The notes beneath the pieces are model-generated. The model ran no database searches and was not told where the DNA came from. It saw nothing but the letters and a program-made list of their open reading frames with translations. DNA of 33,339 nucleotides from Deltaproteobacteria bacterium UBA5329 (GTDB lineage: Bacteria > Desulfobacterota > Syntrophorhabdia > Syntrophorhabdales > Syntrophorhabdaceae): NCBI GenBank assembly GCA_002408185.1, contig DHQV01000100.1, forward strand, positions 37,944 to 71,282, in the 5' to 3' direction. The position numbers were made by a program, and so were the translations under genes. Below are positions 1 through 7,283 of this stretch, in pieces. Every line of letters begins with the position of its first letter. Positions within the stretch are counted from its first letter, which is position 1.

Positions 1-618
1 ACCGGGATGTATATCGATACCTGTCTGGTTATGGGCATATTCCGTCATTATCCTTGGGATAAGGGGGACCTCGTTAACGTGGAGCCAGTGCGCTATGCGA
101 TAAACGGCAACAGCGAACAGGCCGGGATAGCAGAAGATTATCTCGTCAAAATGACGCGATGCAGGGTCGCCTTCGAAGGCGGCGCGGACGTCCCTTGAAA
201 GCACCTCCTGAAGATGCGGTATCTCTTCGATGAACCTGAGGCCTATTTCATGGCTTCTCTCTTCGCACCGGACGCAGACCTTGTCGAACCGGATGCAGTC
301 ATGACGTATGGCGTGCTGGATCTGTATCGTGAGCATATCGAACAGTTCGGTTACCTCTTTCCCGAGGTAATATTCCGCACTGAAAACATCTATTCTCTTG
401 GATGAGAAAAAACCGGGGAACAGGACGGGCACTGTTTTGTATATTATATCGATGATCTCTTTACGCGACGGGATCGGTTCGGGCCCGATGTGATGGAAGC
501 GGCCTCCCTTGTCGTACTGCTCTACCATCCTGTGGACAACAGGATGGATCTGTGACCGGTAATCCTGGGTCGCGGCAATGTCTATCCTGCATTCATCTTT
601 TGCTGATTTTTCTTCCAT
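1..618 (-). CDS. cysE: Serine O-acetyltransferase, C-terminus cut by window edge
   Basis: Acetylates L-serine with acetyl-CoA to give O-acetylserine, the carbon skeleton for cysteine, in the cytosol. The 206 residues seen are the helical N-terminal domain (about 1-165) followed by the start of the left-handed beta-helix acyltransferase domain. The segment YRIAHWLH and the motif HNQTGIDIHPG at the very end are typical of the family; the His of HNQTG matches the catalytic histidine region. The reading frame is still open at base 1, so the hexapeptide repeats and C-terminus lie outside. The ATG at 618 comes 20 bases after the nifS stop, so it is probably the fourth gene of the hydE-nifU-nifS-cysE set. 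That order links cysteine synthesis to the desulfurase that consumes cysteine. The long N-terminal domain resembles the SrpH/EpsC branch more than short Bacillus-type CysE, but this is a judgement by eye. Confidence 0.9.
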   Translation of the reverse strand, partial: MEEKSAKDECRIDIAATQDYRSQIHPVVHRMVEQYDKGGRFHHIGPEPIPSRKEIIDIIYKTVPVLFPGFFSSKRIDVFSAEYYLGKEVTELFDMLTIQIQHAIRHDCIRFDKVCVRCEERSHEIGLRFIEEIPHLQEVLSRDVRAAFEGDPASRHFDEIIFCYPGLFAVAVYRIAHWLHVNEVPLIPRIMTEYAHNQTGIDIHPG

Positions 619-638
619 CCGGATACCCTTTCATCCTT

Positions 639-1820
639 TCAGGCGGTTGCACACGCTCCCTGGGAAGTTGCCCAGTACGGTGACAGGACCCTTAGTTTTT
701 CGATTATCGGCGGTAATTCCCTGATAACGATGTCAACATCCTCGGGAGTATTGTACACGCTGAGACTGAACCGTATGGACCCGTGGGCCATTGTGTAGGG
801 AACGCCCATTGCACGCAGGACATGGGATGGCTGGAGGGAACCGGAGGTGCAGGCCGATCCTGATGAGGCGCAAATGCCGAACTGGTCCATAAGAAGAAGG
901 ATGCTCTCTCCCTCGATGAACTCGAAGCTGATGTTCGTCGTGTTGGGAAGGCGCTCATCTCGCGTGCCGTTGACCTTGCACTGGGATATGGCTTCGCAGA
1001 GCCCCGTCTCCAGCCTGTCACGGAGTTCCCTGACGTACGTGTTCTCTTTTTCCATATTGGCCACTGCCAGTTCACAAGCCTTGCCCAGGGCGATAATGCC
1101 CGGGACATTCTCCGTTCCTCCGCGGCGGCCCTTTTCCTGGTGCCCGCCGATCAGGAACGGGGAAAATCCGGTGCCTCTGCGGACATAGAGCACACCGATC
1201 CCTTTCGGGGCATGAAGCTTATGGCCGGAGAGGGAGAGCATGTCGATCGTATTCTCTTTCATGCTGACCGGTATTTTTCCGATCGCCTGGACTGCATCCG
1301 TGTGGAAAAGTATGCCTTTTTCGCGGGCGAGGTGCGCCGCTTTTTCGACGGGAAATATGACGCCCGTTTCGTTGTTCGCCCACATGATGCTCGCGACCGC
1401 GGTATCAGGGGTCAGGCTGGCCTCGTATGCATCCATATCGAGACGGCCTTCCGAATCGACCGGTACGAAGGTAACCCGGTACCCTTTCTGGGCCAGGTGC
1501 TCGCAGAGCACCTTTACCGCGGGATGCTCGACCCGGCTCGTGACGATATGATTTTTCCCGGGGTTGTTTGCGAGGGCTGACATTATCGCGGTATTGTCGC
1601 TTTCCGTGCCGCAGCTTGTGATAATGATCTCGTCGAGGTCCGCTCCGAGGAGAGATGCTATCTTCTGCCGCGCATCGGTTATCTTACGGGCGACCTGGCC
1701 GCCAAACGTGTGCATGCTCGAGGGGTTCCCATAGTATTCACGCAGGTAGGGCAGCATCGCCTCGACCACTTCCGGCGCTACCATTGTTGTGGCGTTATTA
1801 TCGAGATAGATCGTTTTCAT
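639..1820 (-). CDS. nifS: Cysteine desulfurase, NifS/IscS type
   Basis: PLP enzyme that removes sulfur from L-cysteine as a persulfide for Fe-S cluster assembly. The protein is 393 aa, the usual family length. Visible signatures are the N-terminal YLDNNATT, the PLP-stacking His99 (RVEHP), the Schiff-base Lys201 in SGHKLHAPKG, and the persulfide Cys324 in SSGSACTSGSLQPSHVL, the active-site loop of group I (NifS/IscS) desulfurases. The chosen start is the ATG at 1820, which overlaps the nifU stop in an ATGA arrangement. The frame is open further upstream, but that extension runs antiparallel to nothing and lies inside nifU coding sequence, so it is rejected. The partner scaffold is the adjacent NifU. 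Sulfur could also go to ThiS for thiazole synthesis, since the thi operon is close by (inference). Confidence 0.95.
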   Translation of the reverse strand: MKTIYLDNNATTMVAPEVVEAMLPYLREYYGNPSSMHTFGGQVARKITDARQKIASLLGADLDEIIITSCGTESDNTAIMSALANNPGKNHIVTSRVEHPAVKVLCEHLAQKGYRVTFVPVDSEGRLDMDAYEASLTPDTAVASIMWANNETGVIFPVEKAAHLAREKGILFHTDAVQAIGKIPVSMKENTIDMLSLSGHKLHAPKGIGVLYVRRGTGFSPFLIGGHQEKGRRGGTENVPGIIALGKACELAVANMEKENTYVRELRDRLETGLCEAISQCKVNGTRDERLPNTTNISFEFIEGESILLLMDQFGICASSGSACTSGSLQPSHVLRAMGVPYTMAHGSIRFSLSVYNTPEDVDIVIRELPPIIEKLRVLSPYWATSQGACATA

Positions 1821-2653
1821 GAGGCCACCTCCTCGACAATGATCTCGGGTGCGACAAATTCCTGGAGCTTTCCCTGTACGAATCCTTTCATTGTGACCTG
1901 CGATGCCTGGCATGTCGCACATGCCCCGCGCATTGCGACGAGTACCCTGTTGCCGACAACATCGACCAGTTCTATATCTCCACCGTCATGTTTGAGTGAG
2001 GGCCGTATCTCCCGCTCGATGGTCTCCTCGATCATGCGGATCTTCTGAAGGTTCGAAAGCTTCGGCCGCTCCACCGGCTGCGCCTGCCTTTCCTTTGTCT
2101 CGTAAACACGGTCGATGATCGCCTGTATCTTGTCGTGGCAGTTTCCGCACCCTCCGCCGGCCTTCGTATAATTTGTCACCTCTTCGACGCTGGTCAGGTG
2201 GTTTTGCCTGATAGCGCGTTCGATCTCACCGTCGGTCACCCCGAAGCACGCACAAACGATCACTTCTTCAGGCTTTTTATGAGAAACACCGCGATAATTC
2301 TCGATCGCCTTTTCAAGGGCCTCCTGGCCGAGGACCGAGCAGTGCATCTTTTCGGGCGGGAGCCCCCCGAGGTAATCCGCTATCTCCTGGTTCGTTATCT
2401 TCTCGGCCTCTTCAATGGTCTTCCCCTTCACGAGCTCGGTCAAGGCCGACGCGGACGCGATCGCGCTCGCGCATCCAAACGTCTTGAATTTTGCATCCAC
2501 AATTCTCTTATTTTCGTCGAGTTTCATGGTGAGCTTCAGGGCGTCCCCGCAGGCAATTGAACCTACTTCGGCAACTGCATCAGGATTGTCGATCTCACCC
2601 ACGTTCTTCGGATTGAGAAAATGTTCTTTTACCTTGTCCGTATATTCCCACAT
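1817..2653 (-). CDS. nifU: Fe-S cluster assembly scaffold NifU (three-domain)
   Basis: Scaffold on which Fe-S clusters are built with sulfur from NifS. The 278 aa show the complete NifU layout: an IscU-like domain (about 1-125) with ligands Cys35, Cys61 and Cys105; a central Bfd-like [2Fe-2S] domain with Cys134, Cys136, Cys169 and Cys172 (VCACFG and GGGCGNC); and a C-terminal Nfu domain (about 203-278) with Cys245-x2-Cys248 (GACATCQAS). The start has a good ribosome site, AAAGGAG, 8 bases upstream. It couples to nifS by a 4-base overlap. Three-domain NifU is used for general Fe-S assembly in many anaerobes, so it does not by itself imply nitrogen fixation; no nif structural genes are seen. 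Confidence 0.95.
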   Translation of the reverse strand: MWEYTDKVKEHFLNPKNVGEIDNPDAVAEVGSIACGDALKLTMKLDENKRIVDAKFKTFGCASAIASASALTELVKGKTIEEAEKITNQEIADYLGGLPPEKMHCSVLGQEALEKAIENYRGVSHKKPEEVIVCACFGVTDGEIERAIRQNHLTSVEEVTNYTKAGGGCGNCHDKIQAIIDRVYETKERQAQPVERPKLSNLQKIRMIEETIEREIRPSLKHDGGDIELVDVVGNRVLVAMRGACATCQASQVTMKGFVQGKLQEFVAPEIIVEEVAS

Positions 2654-2681
2654 AGGGTGCTCCTTTTCGGTTATTCTATAG

Positions 2682-2700
2682 CCCGGCCCAAAAAGCCGGG
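2682..2700 (-). other. Intergenic GC-rich hairpin between hydE and nifU
   Basis: CCCGGC (2682-2687) and GCCGGG (2695-2700) form a 6-bp stem with a 7-base loop between the hydE stop and the nifU ribosome site. No U-run follows on the leftward strand, so it is more likely an mRNA processing or stabilising element, or a weak attenuator, than a terminator. Inference from pairing only. Confidence 0.4.
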
Positions 2701-2710
2701 TACATATAGG

Positions 2711-3772
2711 CTATTGTAATCTTTTGTCACGTATTTTTAAAGAGTGGCCGGGGCCTCTCCCTATTTTTCGGCCTATGGCCTCGATCCTCATCATTACGCA
2801 TGTGGCGCACTGGTCGGCGTTTTCGTCGACGCACGGTTTTCCCGGATAAAGGAGATAGTCTTTCCTGTGTTGCAATGGCGTATTGTTCGGCATAAACACA
2901 TTGGCCCCGCGCGTAAGTGCCAGGTCTCTGCCGACTCCGGGAAAGACGGCATCAAAAGCCGTGGTTGCCGGGATGTGGGCATCGGGGTTCACAATACGGA
3001 GTACCGACACGGTCTTGTAGAAGATCTCTTCATTGCCGGCGTACGCGTTCGGCTCATCCGCAAGTGGCGTATCGGGGTGCGGTATGTAGGGCCCGATCCC
3101 TATCATGTCGAGGTCGAGTTCCCTGCAAAAGAGAATGTTGTCTGCAAGCACCTCCAGGGTCTCGCCGGGCAGCCCGATCATGAATCCGCTTCCCGTCTGT
3201 ACGCCCAGTTTGTTGAGGGTGTGAAGGCATTCGATCCGCTCGTCGAACGAACAGTCCGGGTGCAGCCGGGCGAACAATCGCCTGTCGGTCGTCTCGAAGC
3301 GGATCAGGTACCTGTCCATCCCGCAATCTTTCCAGAACCGGTATATCTCGCGGGAACGGTTCCCGACCGATAACGTCACGGCAAGAGATGTTTCGCTTTT
3401 TATAGCCCTGATAAGCCGCCCGATCTCCCCATCGTCGAGCCCGGGGGTTTCTCCCGACTGCAATACGACCGTTGTCTGCCCCATGGACTCAAAGGACTTC
3501 ACGGTTTCCAGGATCTCGTCGACCGTCATTGTGTACCGGTTGACCCGGAAGTTGGATGCCCGTATGCCGCAATAGAGGCAGTCGTTTGCGCAGAGGTTGG
3601 AGAATTCGATGATGCCGCGAACGTAGACTTCGTCCCCCATGTGCTCCTGCCGCATTCTATCTGCCCGGGAGTAAAGTTCCTTAAGACCATCCCCTTCGCT
3701 CTCAAGCAGTCTAAGAACGGTGTCCTTCGAAAGCGCCTCTTCTCTCACGTGCCCGCAGTTTTGATCGTTCAT
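2711..3772 (-). CDS. hydE: [FeFe]-hydrogenase maturase-type radical SAM protein HydE
   Basis: Radical SAM enzyme of the HydE/BioB/PylB group. In the HydE family it acts on a cysteine-bound iron carbonyl cyanide precursor during H-cluster assembly. The 353 aa contain the SAM cluster motif Cys61-x3-Cys65-x2-Cys68 (CANDCLYC), the family segment TVVLQSGET, GIGPYIPHPDTPLA, and a second C-terminal cluster motif Cys314-x7-Cys322-x2-Cys325, which many HydE proteins carry. HydF and HydG are absent from the window; the nearest HydG relative is thiH. The gene heads a leftward set with nifU, nifS and cysE. Its promoter appears to be at 3834-3862 and shares a palindrome with the divergent Rrf2 gene. The ATG start has no clear ribosome site. 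Function as a hydrogenase maturase is family-based; an alternative substrate cannot be excluded given the Fe-S/cysteine context. Confidence 0.88.
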   Translation of the reverse strand: MNDQNCGHVREEALSKDTVLRLLESEGDGLKELYSRADRMRQEHMGDEVYVRGIIEFSNLCANDCLYCGIRASNFRVNRYTMTVDEILETVKSFESMGQTTVVLQSGETPGLDDGEIGRLIRAIKSETSLAVTLSVGNRSREIYRFWKDCGMDRYLIRFETTDRRLFARLHPDCSFDERIECLHTLNKLGVQTGSGFMIGLPGETLEVLADNILFCRELDLDMIGIGPYIPHPDTPLADEPNAYAGNEEIFYKTVSVLRIVNPDAHIPATTAFDAVFPGVGRDLALTRGANVFMPNNTPLQHRKDYLLYPGKPCVDENADQCATCVMMRIEAIGRKIGRGPGHSLKIRDKRLQ

Positions 3773-3833
3773 GACAGGTAAATATAATACATGAAATGCA
3801 TACAGGACAGATAGGATAATAATTTCTCACACG

Positions 3834-3862
3834 TTTATAAAAAACATGTTGACACCTGTCAA
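3834..3862 (-). promoter_or_regulatory. Sigma70-type promoter of hydE-nifU-nifS-cysE
   Basis: On the minus strand TTGACA (3862-3857), a 17-base spacer and TATAAA (3839-3834) make a near-consensus promoter. Initiation would fall near 3827, leaving a 5' leader of about 55 bases before hydE. The -35 box is one arm of the palindrome at 3849-3862. Confidence 0.65.
3849..3862. promoter_or_regulatory. Palindromic operator shared by two divergent promoters
   Basis: TTGACA-CC-TGTCAA is a 6-2-6 inverted repeat. Each arm is the -35 hexamer of one of the two opposing promoters. A dimeric regulator bound here would block both. The obvious candidate is the adjacent Rrf2 protein, as autoregulation is common in that family. 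Binding is inference; the arms and spacings are seen directly. Confidence 0.5.
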
Positions 3863-3877
3863 GACAATATCTATATT
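3849..3877 (+). promoter_or_regulatory. Sigma70-type promoter of the Rrf2 gene
   Basis: TTGACA (3849-3854), 17 bases, TATATT (3872-3877), then the GTG start at 3905. A near-consensus promoter whose -35 box is the other arm of the shared palindrome. Confidence 0.7.
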
Positions 3878-3904
3878 ATTCCCATTAAGTTAGTAGGCGA
3901 TGGC

Positions 3905-4351
3905 GTGAAGATATCTACAAAAGGAAGATACGGGTTGCGGGCGATGATCGATCTTGCGGTGACCGGTAGGAACGGCACTCCCGTGTATCTTTCGGATATC
4001 GCAAAAAGGCAGGGTGTTTCCGAGAAATATCTCGAGCACATATTCTCGGCATTGCATAAAGGCGATGTCGTCAAGGCCCAGCGGGGACGAAAAGGCGGTT
4101 ACCTTTTGAGCCGGACGCCGGACCGGATAACTGTTCACGACATCATCACCGTGCTGGAAGGTCCGTGCACGGTTGCAGACTGTGTAGACAACACGTCAGT
4201 ATGCGACAAATCCAGCATATGTATCACGCGGGATATCTGGTCCAAGCTCGGCACGGCCATACGCGATATCCTGACCAGCTATACCCTCGCATCCCTCGTT
4301 GAAATGCAGCAGCTCAAGAACCAGCCCGATTCCATGATGTACTACATCTAA
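3905..4351 (+). CDS. Rrf2/IscR-family transcriptional regulator
   Basis: Winged-helix DNA-binding repressor or activator of the Rrf2 family; IscR-type members sense Fe-S cluster status. The 148 aa start MKISTKGRYGLRAM, the standard family opening, with the recognition region SEKYLEHIFSAL and the wing GRKGGYLLSR (about 62-70). Cysteines at 93, 100 and 106 (C-x6-C-x5-C) match the place where IscR binds its cluster, so it is probably an Fe-S or thiol sensor; an extra Cys88 is nearby. The start is the GTG at 3905, since the nearby ATG at 3900 is out of frame. It is divergent from hydE-nifU-nifS-cysE and probably controls that set and itself through the palindrome at 3849-3862 (inference). CymR-type control of cysteine metabolism is an alternative role. 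Confidence 0.88.
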   Translation: MKISTKGRYGLRAMIDLAVTGRNGTPVYLSDIAKRQGVSEKYLEHIFSALHKGDVVKAQRGRKGGYLLSRTPDRITVHDIITVLEGPCTVADCVDNTSVCDKSSICITRDIWSKLGTAIRDILTSYTLASLVEMQQLKNQPDSMMYYI

Positions 4352-4361
4352 CAGCCCGGGG

Positions 4362-4408
4362 CGCGGGTTCTATTACCCAGGCAATTCCTGCAGGCAAAGA
4401 ATCCCGCG
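4362..4408 (+). terminator. Possible terminator hairpin after the Rrf2 gene
   Basis: CGCGGGTTCT (4362-4371) pairs with AGAATCCCGCG (4398-4408) with one bulged base, closing a 26-base loop that itself holds the palindrome CCTGCAGG. Only a short T-run follows, so termination would be weak. The rest of 4352-4503 before thiE shows no TPP-riboswitch core. Confidence 0.35.
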
Positions 4409-4503
4409 TTTCATGACGCTATCCGGTGGTTAAGAGGTTCATTTGACAACACAACAGAAGACCTTGGACTTGTCGACGATTTTGATGTAATTTATTAGCT
4501 GAA

Positions 4504-5097
4504 ATGACGAGAAAAGCACCTTTCATAAATGACCTCTACGTTATTTCTGCATCCGTGGACGACCTGAAACAGGCGGTCAATGACGGGGCAGCCATCGTAC
4601 AGCTGCGCGACAAGACCGGAGATGAAAAGACCGTGCTCGAGAAGGCCCGCGAGATAGTGGAATACAAAAAGGTCAAAGATTTTGTCTTTATCCTGAACGA
4701 CGACCCGGCGCTCGCCGTGAAAGCTGGAGCGGACGGAGTGCATATCGGGCAGGACATGTCGACGATAGAGGCGCGCGCGATCGTCGGTAATGATATGATC
4801 GTCGGCAAGACGACCCATAACCTGGAACAGGGCAGACAGGCGATCGCGGAAGGCGCAGATTATATCTCGACCGGGCCGGTGTACGCAACGCCTACAAAGC
4901 CCGGCAGGCCTGCCGTTGGGCTCGAATACGTCAGGGAAGCGGCGCAAAACCTGGACATACCCGCTGTCGCCATCGGCGGGATCGACCTTGGCAATATCGG
5001 CGATGTCCTCCGGGCGGGAGCGAAAACGATCGGTGTCGTGCGGGCATGCACCGACGCACCGGAATTATTGAAACGCATCAAGAAGGTAGCACAATGA
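4504..5097 (+). CDS. thiE: Thiamine phosphate synthase
   Basis: Joins the pyrimidine diphosphate (HMP-PP) and thiazole carboxylate phosphate to give thiamine phosphate. The 197 aa show the TIM-barrel family signatures: VQLRDK (about 36-41), LNDD (about 64-67), GVHIGQDM, the phosphate-binding GKTTHN, the YISTGPVYATPTKPGRP loop, and the C-terminal AIGGI plus GVVRA phosphate sites. It is the first gene of thiE-thiS-thiG-thiH, and its stop overlaps the thiS start (ATGA). No strong ribosome site precedes the ATG; a TTGACA at 4443 lacks a convincing -10 partner. The start at 4504 gives a normal family length. Confidence 0.95.
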   Translation: MTRKAPFINDLYVISASVDDLKQAVNDGAAIVQLRDKTGDEKTVLEKAREIVEYKKVKDFVFILNDDPALAVKAGADGVHIGQDMSTIEARAIVGNDMIVGKTTHNLEQGRQAIAEGADYISTGPVYATPTKPGRPAVGLEYVREAAQNLDIPAVAIGGIDLGNIGDVLRAGAKTIGVVRACTDAPELLKRIKKVAQ

Positions 5098-5294
5098 AAA
5101 TCACAGTGAACGGCAGGCCAATGGAAATAGGGGAAGGCATGGACCTTCACCGGCTTGTCCACTCCGGCAAGACCAACCCCGAGCGGGTGATCCTTGTCCT
5201 TAACGATGATGTCGTGAAAAGCGATCAGTGGCCTTTGACGGTCCTCACCGAAGGAGACCGCGTAGAATTGGTGTCCTTTGTGGGAGGAGGTTGA
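5094..5294 (+). CDS. thiS: Sulfur carrier protein ThiS
   Basis: Ubiquitin-like small protein whose C-terminal glycine is converted to a thiocarboxylate that donates sulfur to the thiazole ring. It has 66 aa, the usual size, beginning MKITVNG and ending SFVGGG, so the terminal Gly-Gly needed for activation is present. The ATG overlaps the thiE stop by 4 bases and has AGAAGG just upstream. ThiF, which adenylates ThiS, is not encoded in the window; a MoeB-like enzyme elsewhere must do this. Confidence 0.93.
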   Translation: MKITVNGRPMEIGEGMDLHRLVHSGKTNPERVILVLNDDVVKSDQWPLTVLTEGDRVELVSFVGGG

Positions 5295-5295
5295 T

Positions 5296-6072
5296 ATGGA
5301 AGATAAATTAATCGTTGCCGGCAGGGAATTCACGAGCCGTTTCTTTCTCGGTACGGGAAAATTCGGGAGCAAGGCGGCCATGAAACAGGCCATCATTGCA
5401 TCGGGCTCGCAGCTCGTGACCGTTGCCCTGCGCAGGATAGACCTCGAAGAAACGGATGAGAACATCCTTTCTTTTATTCCTGAGAACACCACGATCATGG
5501 TGAACACGTCAGGCGCACGCAATTCAGATGAGGCTGTCCGGATAGCCCGTATCGCAAAGGAGGCCGGGTACGGTGACTGGATCAAGATCGAGGTCATCAA
5601 CGACAGCCGTTACCTCCTGCCGGACAACCAGGAAACGATAAAAGCCACGAAGATATTGTCCTCCGAAGGTTTTGTCGTACTGCCGTACATGAACCCGGAC
5701 CTGTATGTCGCAAAAGCGCTTGTCGATGCCGGCGCGGCGGCGGTCATGCCGTTAGGCTCGCTTATCGGCTCAAATCAGGGCTTGAAGATGCGCGCCCTTA
5801 TCGAAGTGCTCATAGAAGAGGTAACCGAAGTGCCCATCGTCGTCGATGCGGGCATCGGGAGGCCCTCGCACGCCGCCGAGGCAATGGAGATAGGGGCGGA
5901 CGCAGTGCTTGCGAACACGGCCGTTGCCGACGCCGAAGACCCGCCTCTTATGGCGGTGGCATTCGCACGGGGCGTCGAGGCAGGCAGGATGGCGTACCTC
6001 GCCAAAATGGGACAGGAGAGGGCGATAGCGCGTGCATCGTCACCGCTCACGGGGTTTCTCTACAATGAATAA
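5296..6072 (+). CDS. thiG: Thiazole synthase
   Basis: Forms the thiazole phosphate from deoxyxylulose 5-phosphate, dehydroglycine and ThiS-thiocarboxylate. The 258 aa form a TIM barrel. Visible signatures are FFLGTGKF, the NTSGARNSDEAVRIARIAKE block, the imine-forming Lys97 in DWIKIEVI, VLPYMNPD, the phosphate-binding AAAVMPLGSLIGS, and VVDAGIGRPSHAAEAMEIGADAVL (quoted here as a family block split over about 185-210). The ATG at 5296 follows the thiS stop by one base, with GGGAGGAGG ideally placed upstream, so the in-frame ATG at 5278 is not used. The gene overlaps thiH by 8 bases. In this pathway dehydroglycine comes from ThiH. Confidence 0.95.
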   Translation: MEDKLIVAGREFTSRFFLGTGKFGSKAAMKQAIIASGSQLVTVALRRIDLEETDENILSFIPENTTIMVNTSGARNSDEAVRIARIAKEAGYGDWIKIEVINDSRYLLPDNQETIKATKILSSEGFVVLPYMNPDLYVAKALVDAGAAAVMPLGSLIGSNQGLKMRALIEVLIEEVTEVPIVVDAGIGRPSHAAEAMEIGADAVLANTAVADAEDPPLMAVAFARGVEAGRMAYLAKMGQERAIARASSPLTGFLYNE

Positions 6073-7114
6073 GGGCCTGTCAGGGATCGATCTGGCGCAT
6101 TTGACCATCGACGATATTCGCCGTATCTTCTCGTATGACGACAGGGGCCTGCTCGAGGAGATGGCCCACGCCGCCCGAGAGCTGACACGGCGCCAGTTCG
6201 GACGGACGATCAGCCTGTATGCCCCTCTCTATATAGCCAATTATTGCCAGAATGAATGCGTCTATTGCGGTTTTCACGCATCGTCGAAGATCATCCCGCG
6301 AAGCAAGCTTGCGATGGACGAGATCGACCGGGAATGCGCCGCTCTTGCCGCAACAGGGATACGCAGCTGTCTTATCCTCACGGGTGAATCGCGTTTTCAT
6401 TCGTCGCCGCAATATATACGGGATGCCTGCATAATTGCCGGCCGGTATTTTCCATATGTGGCGGTCGAGGTTTACCCGCTTGAGGAGCATGAGTACCGGG
6501 AGCTTTACCTGGCAGGTGTCGACGGCGTGACGCTGTATCAGGAAACGTATGACCGTGCCCGGTACGACGAGCTTCACCTCACGGGGCCGAAGAAAGTGTA
6601 CGACTATCGTGTCCAGGCGCCGGACCGCATCGCGCGCTCAGGAATACGGCATATATCGATGGGCGTCCTGCTTGGCCTTACCGATTGGCACCAGGACATC
6701 ATAGCCCTCTTCGAGCACGTCCGGCACCTCGAAAGAGCATATCCGGGTGTCGAGTTCGGGCTTGCATTCCCGCGTTTGAGGCGTGTTATCGATGACGAAC
6801 ATCATTACATCGAAGTTTCAGACAGGGAAATGGTTAAGATAATGTGTGCCGCCAGGCTGTTCTTTCCCCGGGCCGGGATCAGCATTTCTACCAGGGAGAC
6901 GCCCGAGTTCAGGGACCGTATAATTGAATTCGGCGTAACAAAAATGTCGGCCGGTTCTTCGACCCGCGTTGGCGGCTACGTCGAGAGAGCAGAGTACGAC
7001 GATGGCCAGTTCCAGGTATTCGACCCGCGGAGCTTCGATGAAGTGAAAGCCATGCTCGTCGCGAAAGGCTTCGATCCGGTCGTGACCGACTGGCGGAATA
7101 TAGTTAACAGTTGA
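6065..7114 (+). CDS. thiH: 2-iminoacetate synthase (tyrosine lyase), radical SAM
   Basis: Anaerobic-type radical SAM enzyme that cleaves tyrosine to dehydroglycine and p-cresol for ThiG. The 349 aa carry Cys61-x3-Cys65-x2-Cys68 (CQNECVYC) after the family start region, followed by LILTGES, VEVYPLEEHEYREL and GVTLYQETYD, all characteristic of ThiH. HydG is closely related but is longer, with an extra C-terminal cluster domain that is absent here, so this is ThiH rather than HydG. The start at 6065 overlaps the thiG end by 8 bases, indicating translational coupling. Use of ThiH rather than oxygen-dependent ThiO agrees with an anaerobic host. Confidence 0.94.
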   Translation: MNKGLSGIDLAHLTIDDIRRIFSYDDRGLLEEMAHAARELTRRQFGRTISLYAPLYIANYCQNECVYCGFHASSKIIPRSKLAMDEIDRECAALAATGIRSCLILTGESRFHSSPQYIRDACIIAGRYFPYVAVEVYPLEEHEYRELYLAGVDGVTLYQETYDRARYDELHLTGPKKVYDYRVQAPDRIARSGIRHISMGVLLGLTDWHQDIIALFEHVRHLERAYPGVEFGLAFPRLRRVIDDEHHYIEVSDREMVKIMCAARLFFPRAGISISTRETPEFRDRIIEFGVTKMSAGSSTRVGGYVERAEYDDGQFQVFDPRSFDEVKAMLVAKGFDPVVTDWRNIVNS

Positions 7115-7163
7115 GAGACAGTTCCAGGTTAAAAATAAATTCATGCCACATATCGAGGTTTGA

Positions 7164-7185
7164 GGGATATTTGAGGGAATATCCC
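7164..7185. other. Perfect 8-bp inverted repeat after thiH
   Basis: GGGATATT (7164-7171) and AATATCCC (7178-7185) with a 6-base loop lie between thiH and the next gene. There is no T-run, so this is either a processing hairpin or an operator for the downstream ATPase gene. Confidence 0.35.
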
Positions 7186-7283
7186 GCCCGCCTCGTTGAT
7201 TGAAGGTTTTTCAACCCAGAACCCGGAACCATTTTTTCGAGGACCCTTTGCCAGACTCATCTCGTCTTTTAAATCCCGTATCC

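Noticed and set aside
1821..1922. 34-codon N-terminal extension of nifS
   Set aside because: It lies within nifU coding sequence; the ATGA overlap and the MKTIYLDNNATT start mark the true beginning.
4352..4503. TPP riboswitch upstream of thiE
   Set aside because: I looked for the conserved CTGAGA and the downstream core; neither is present.
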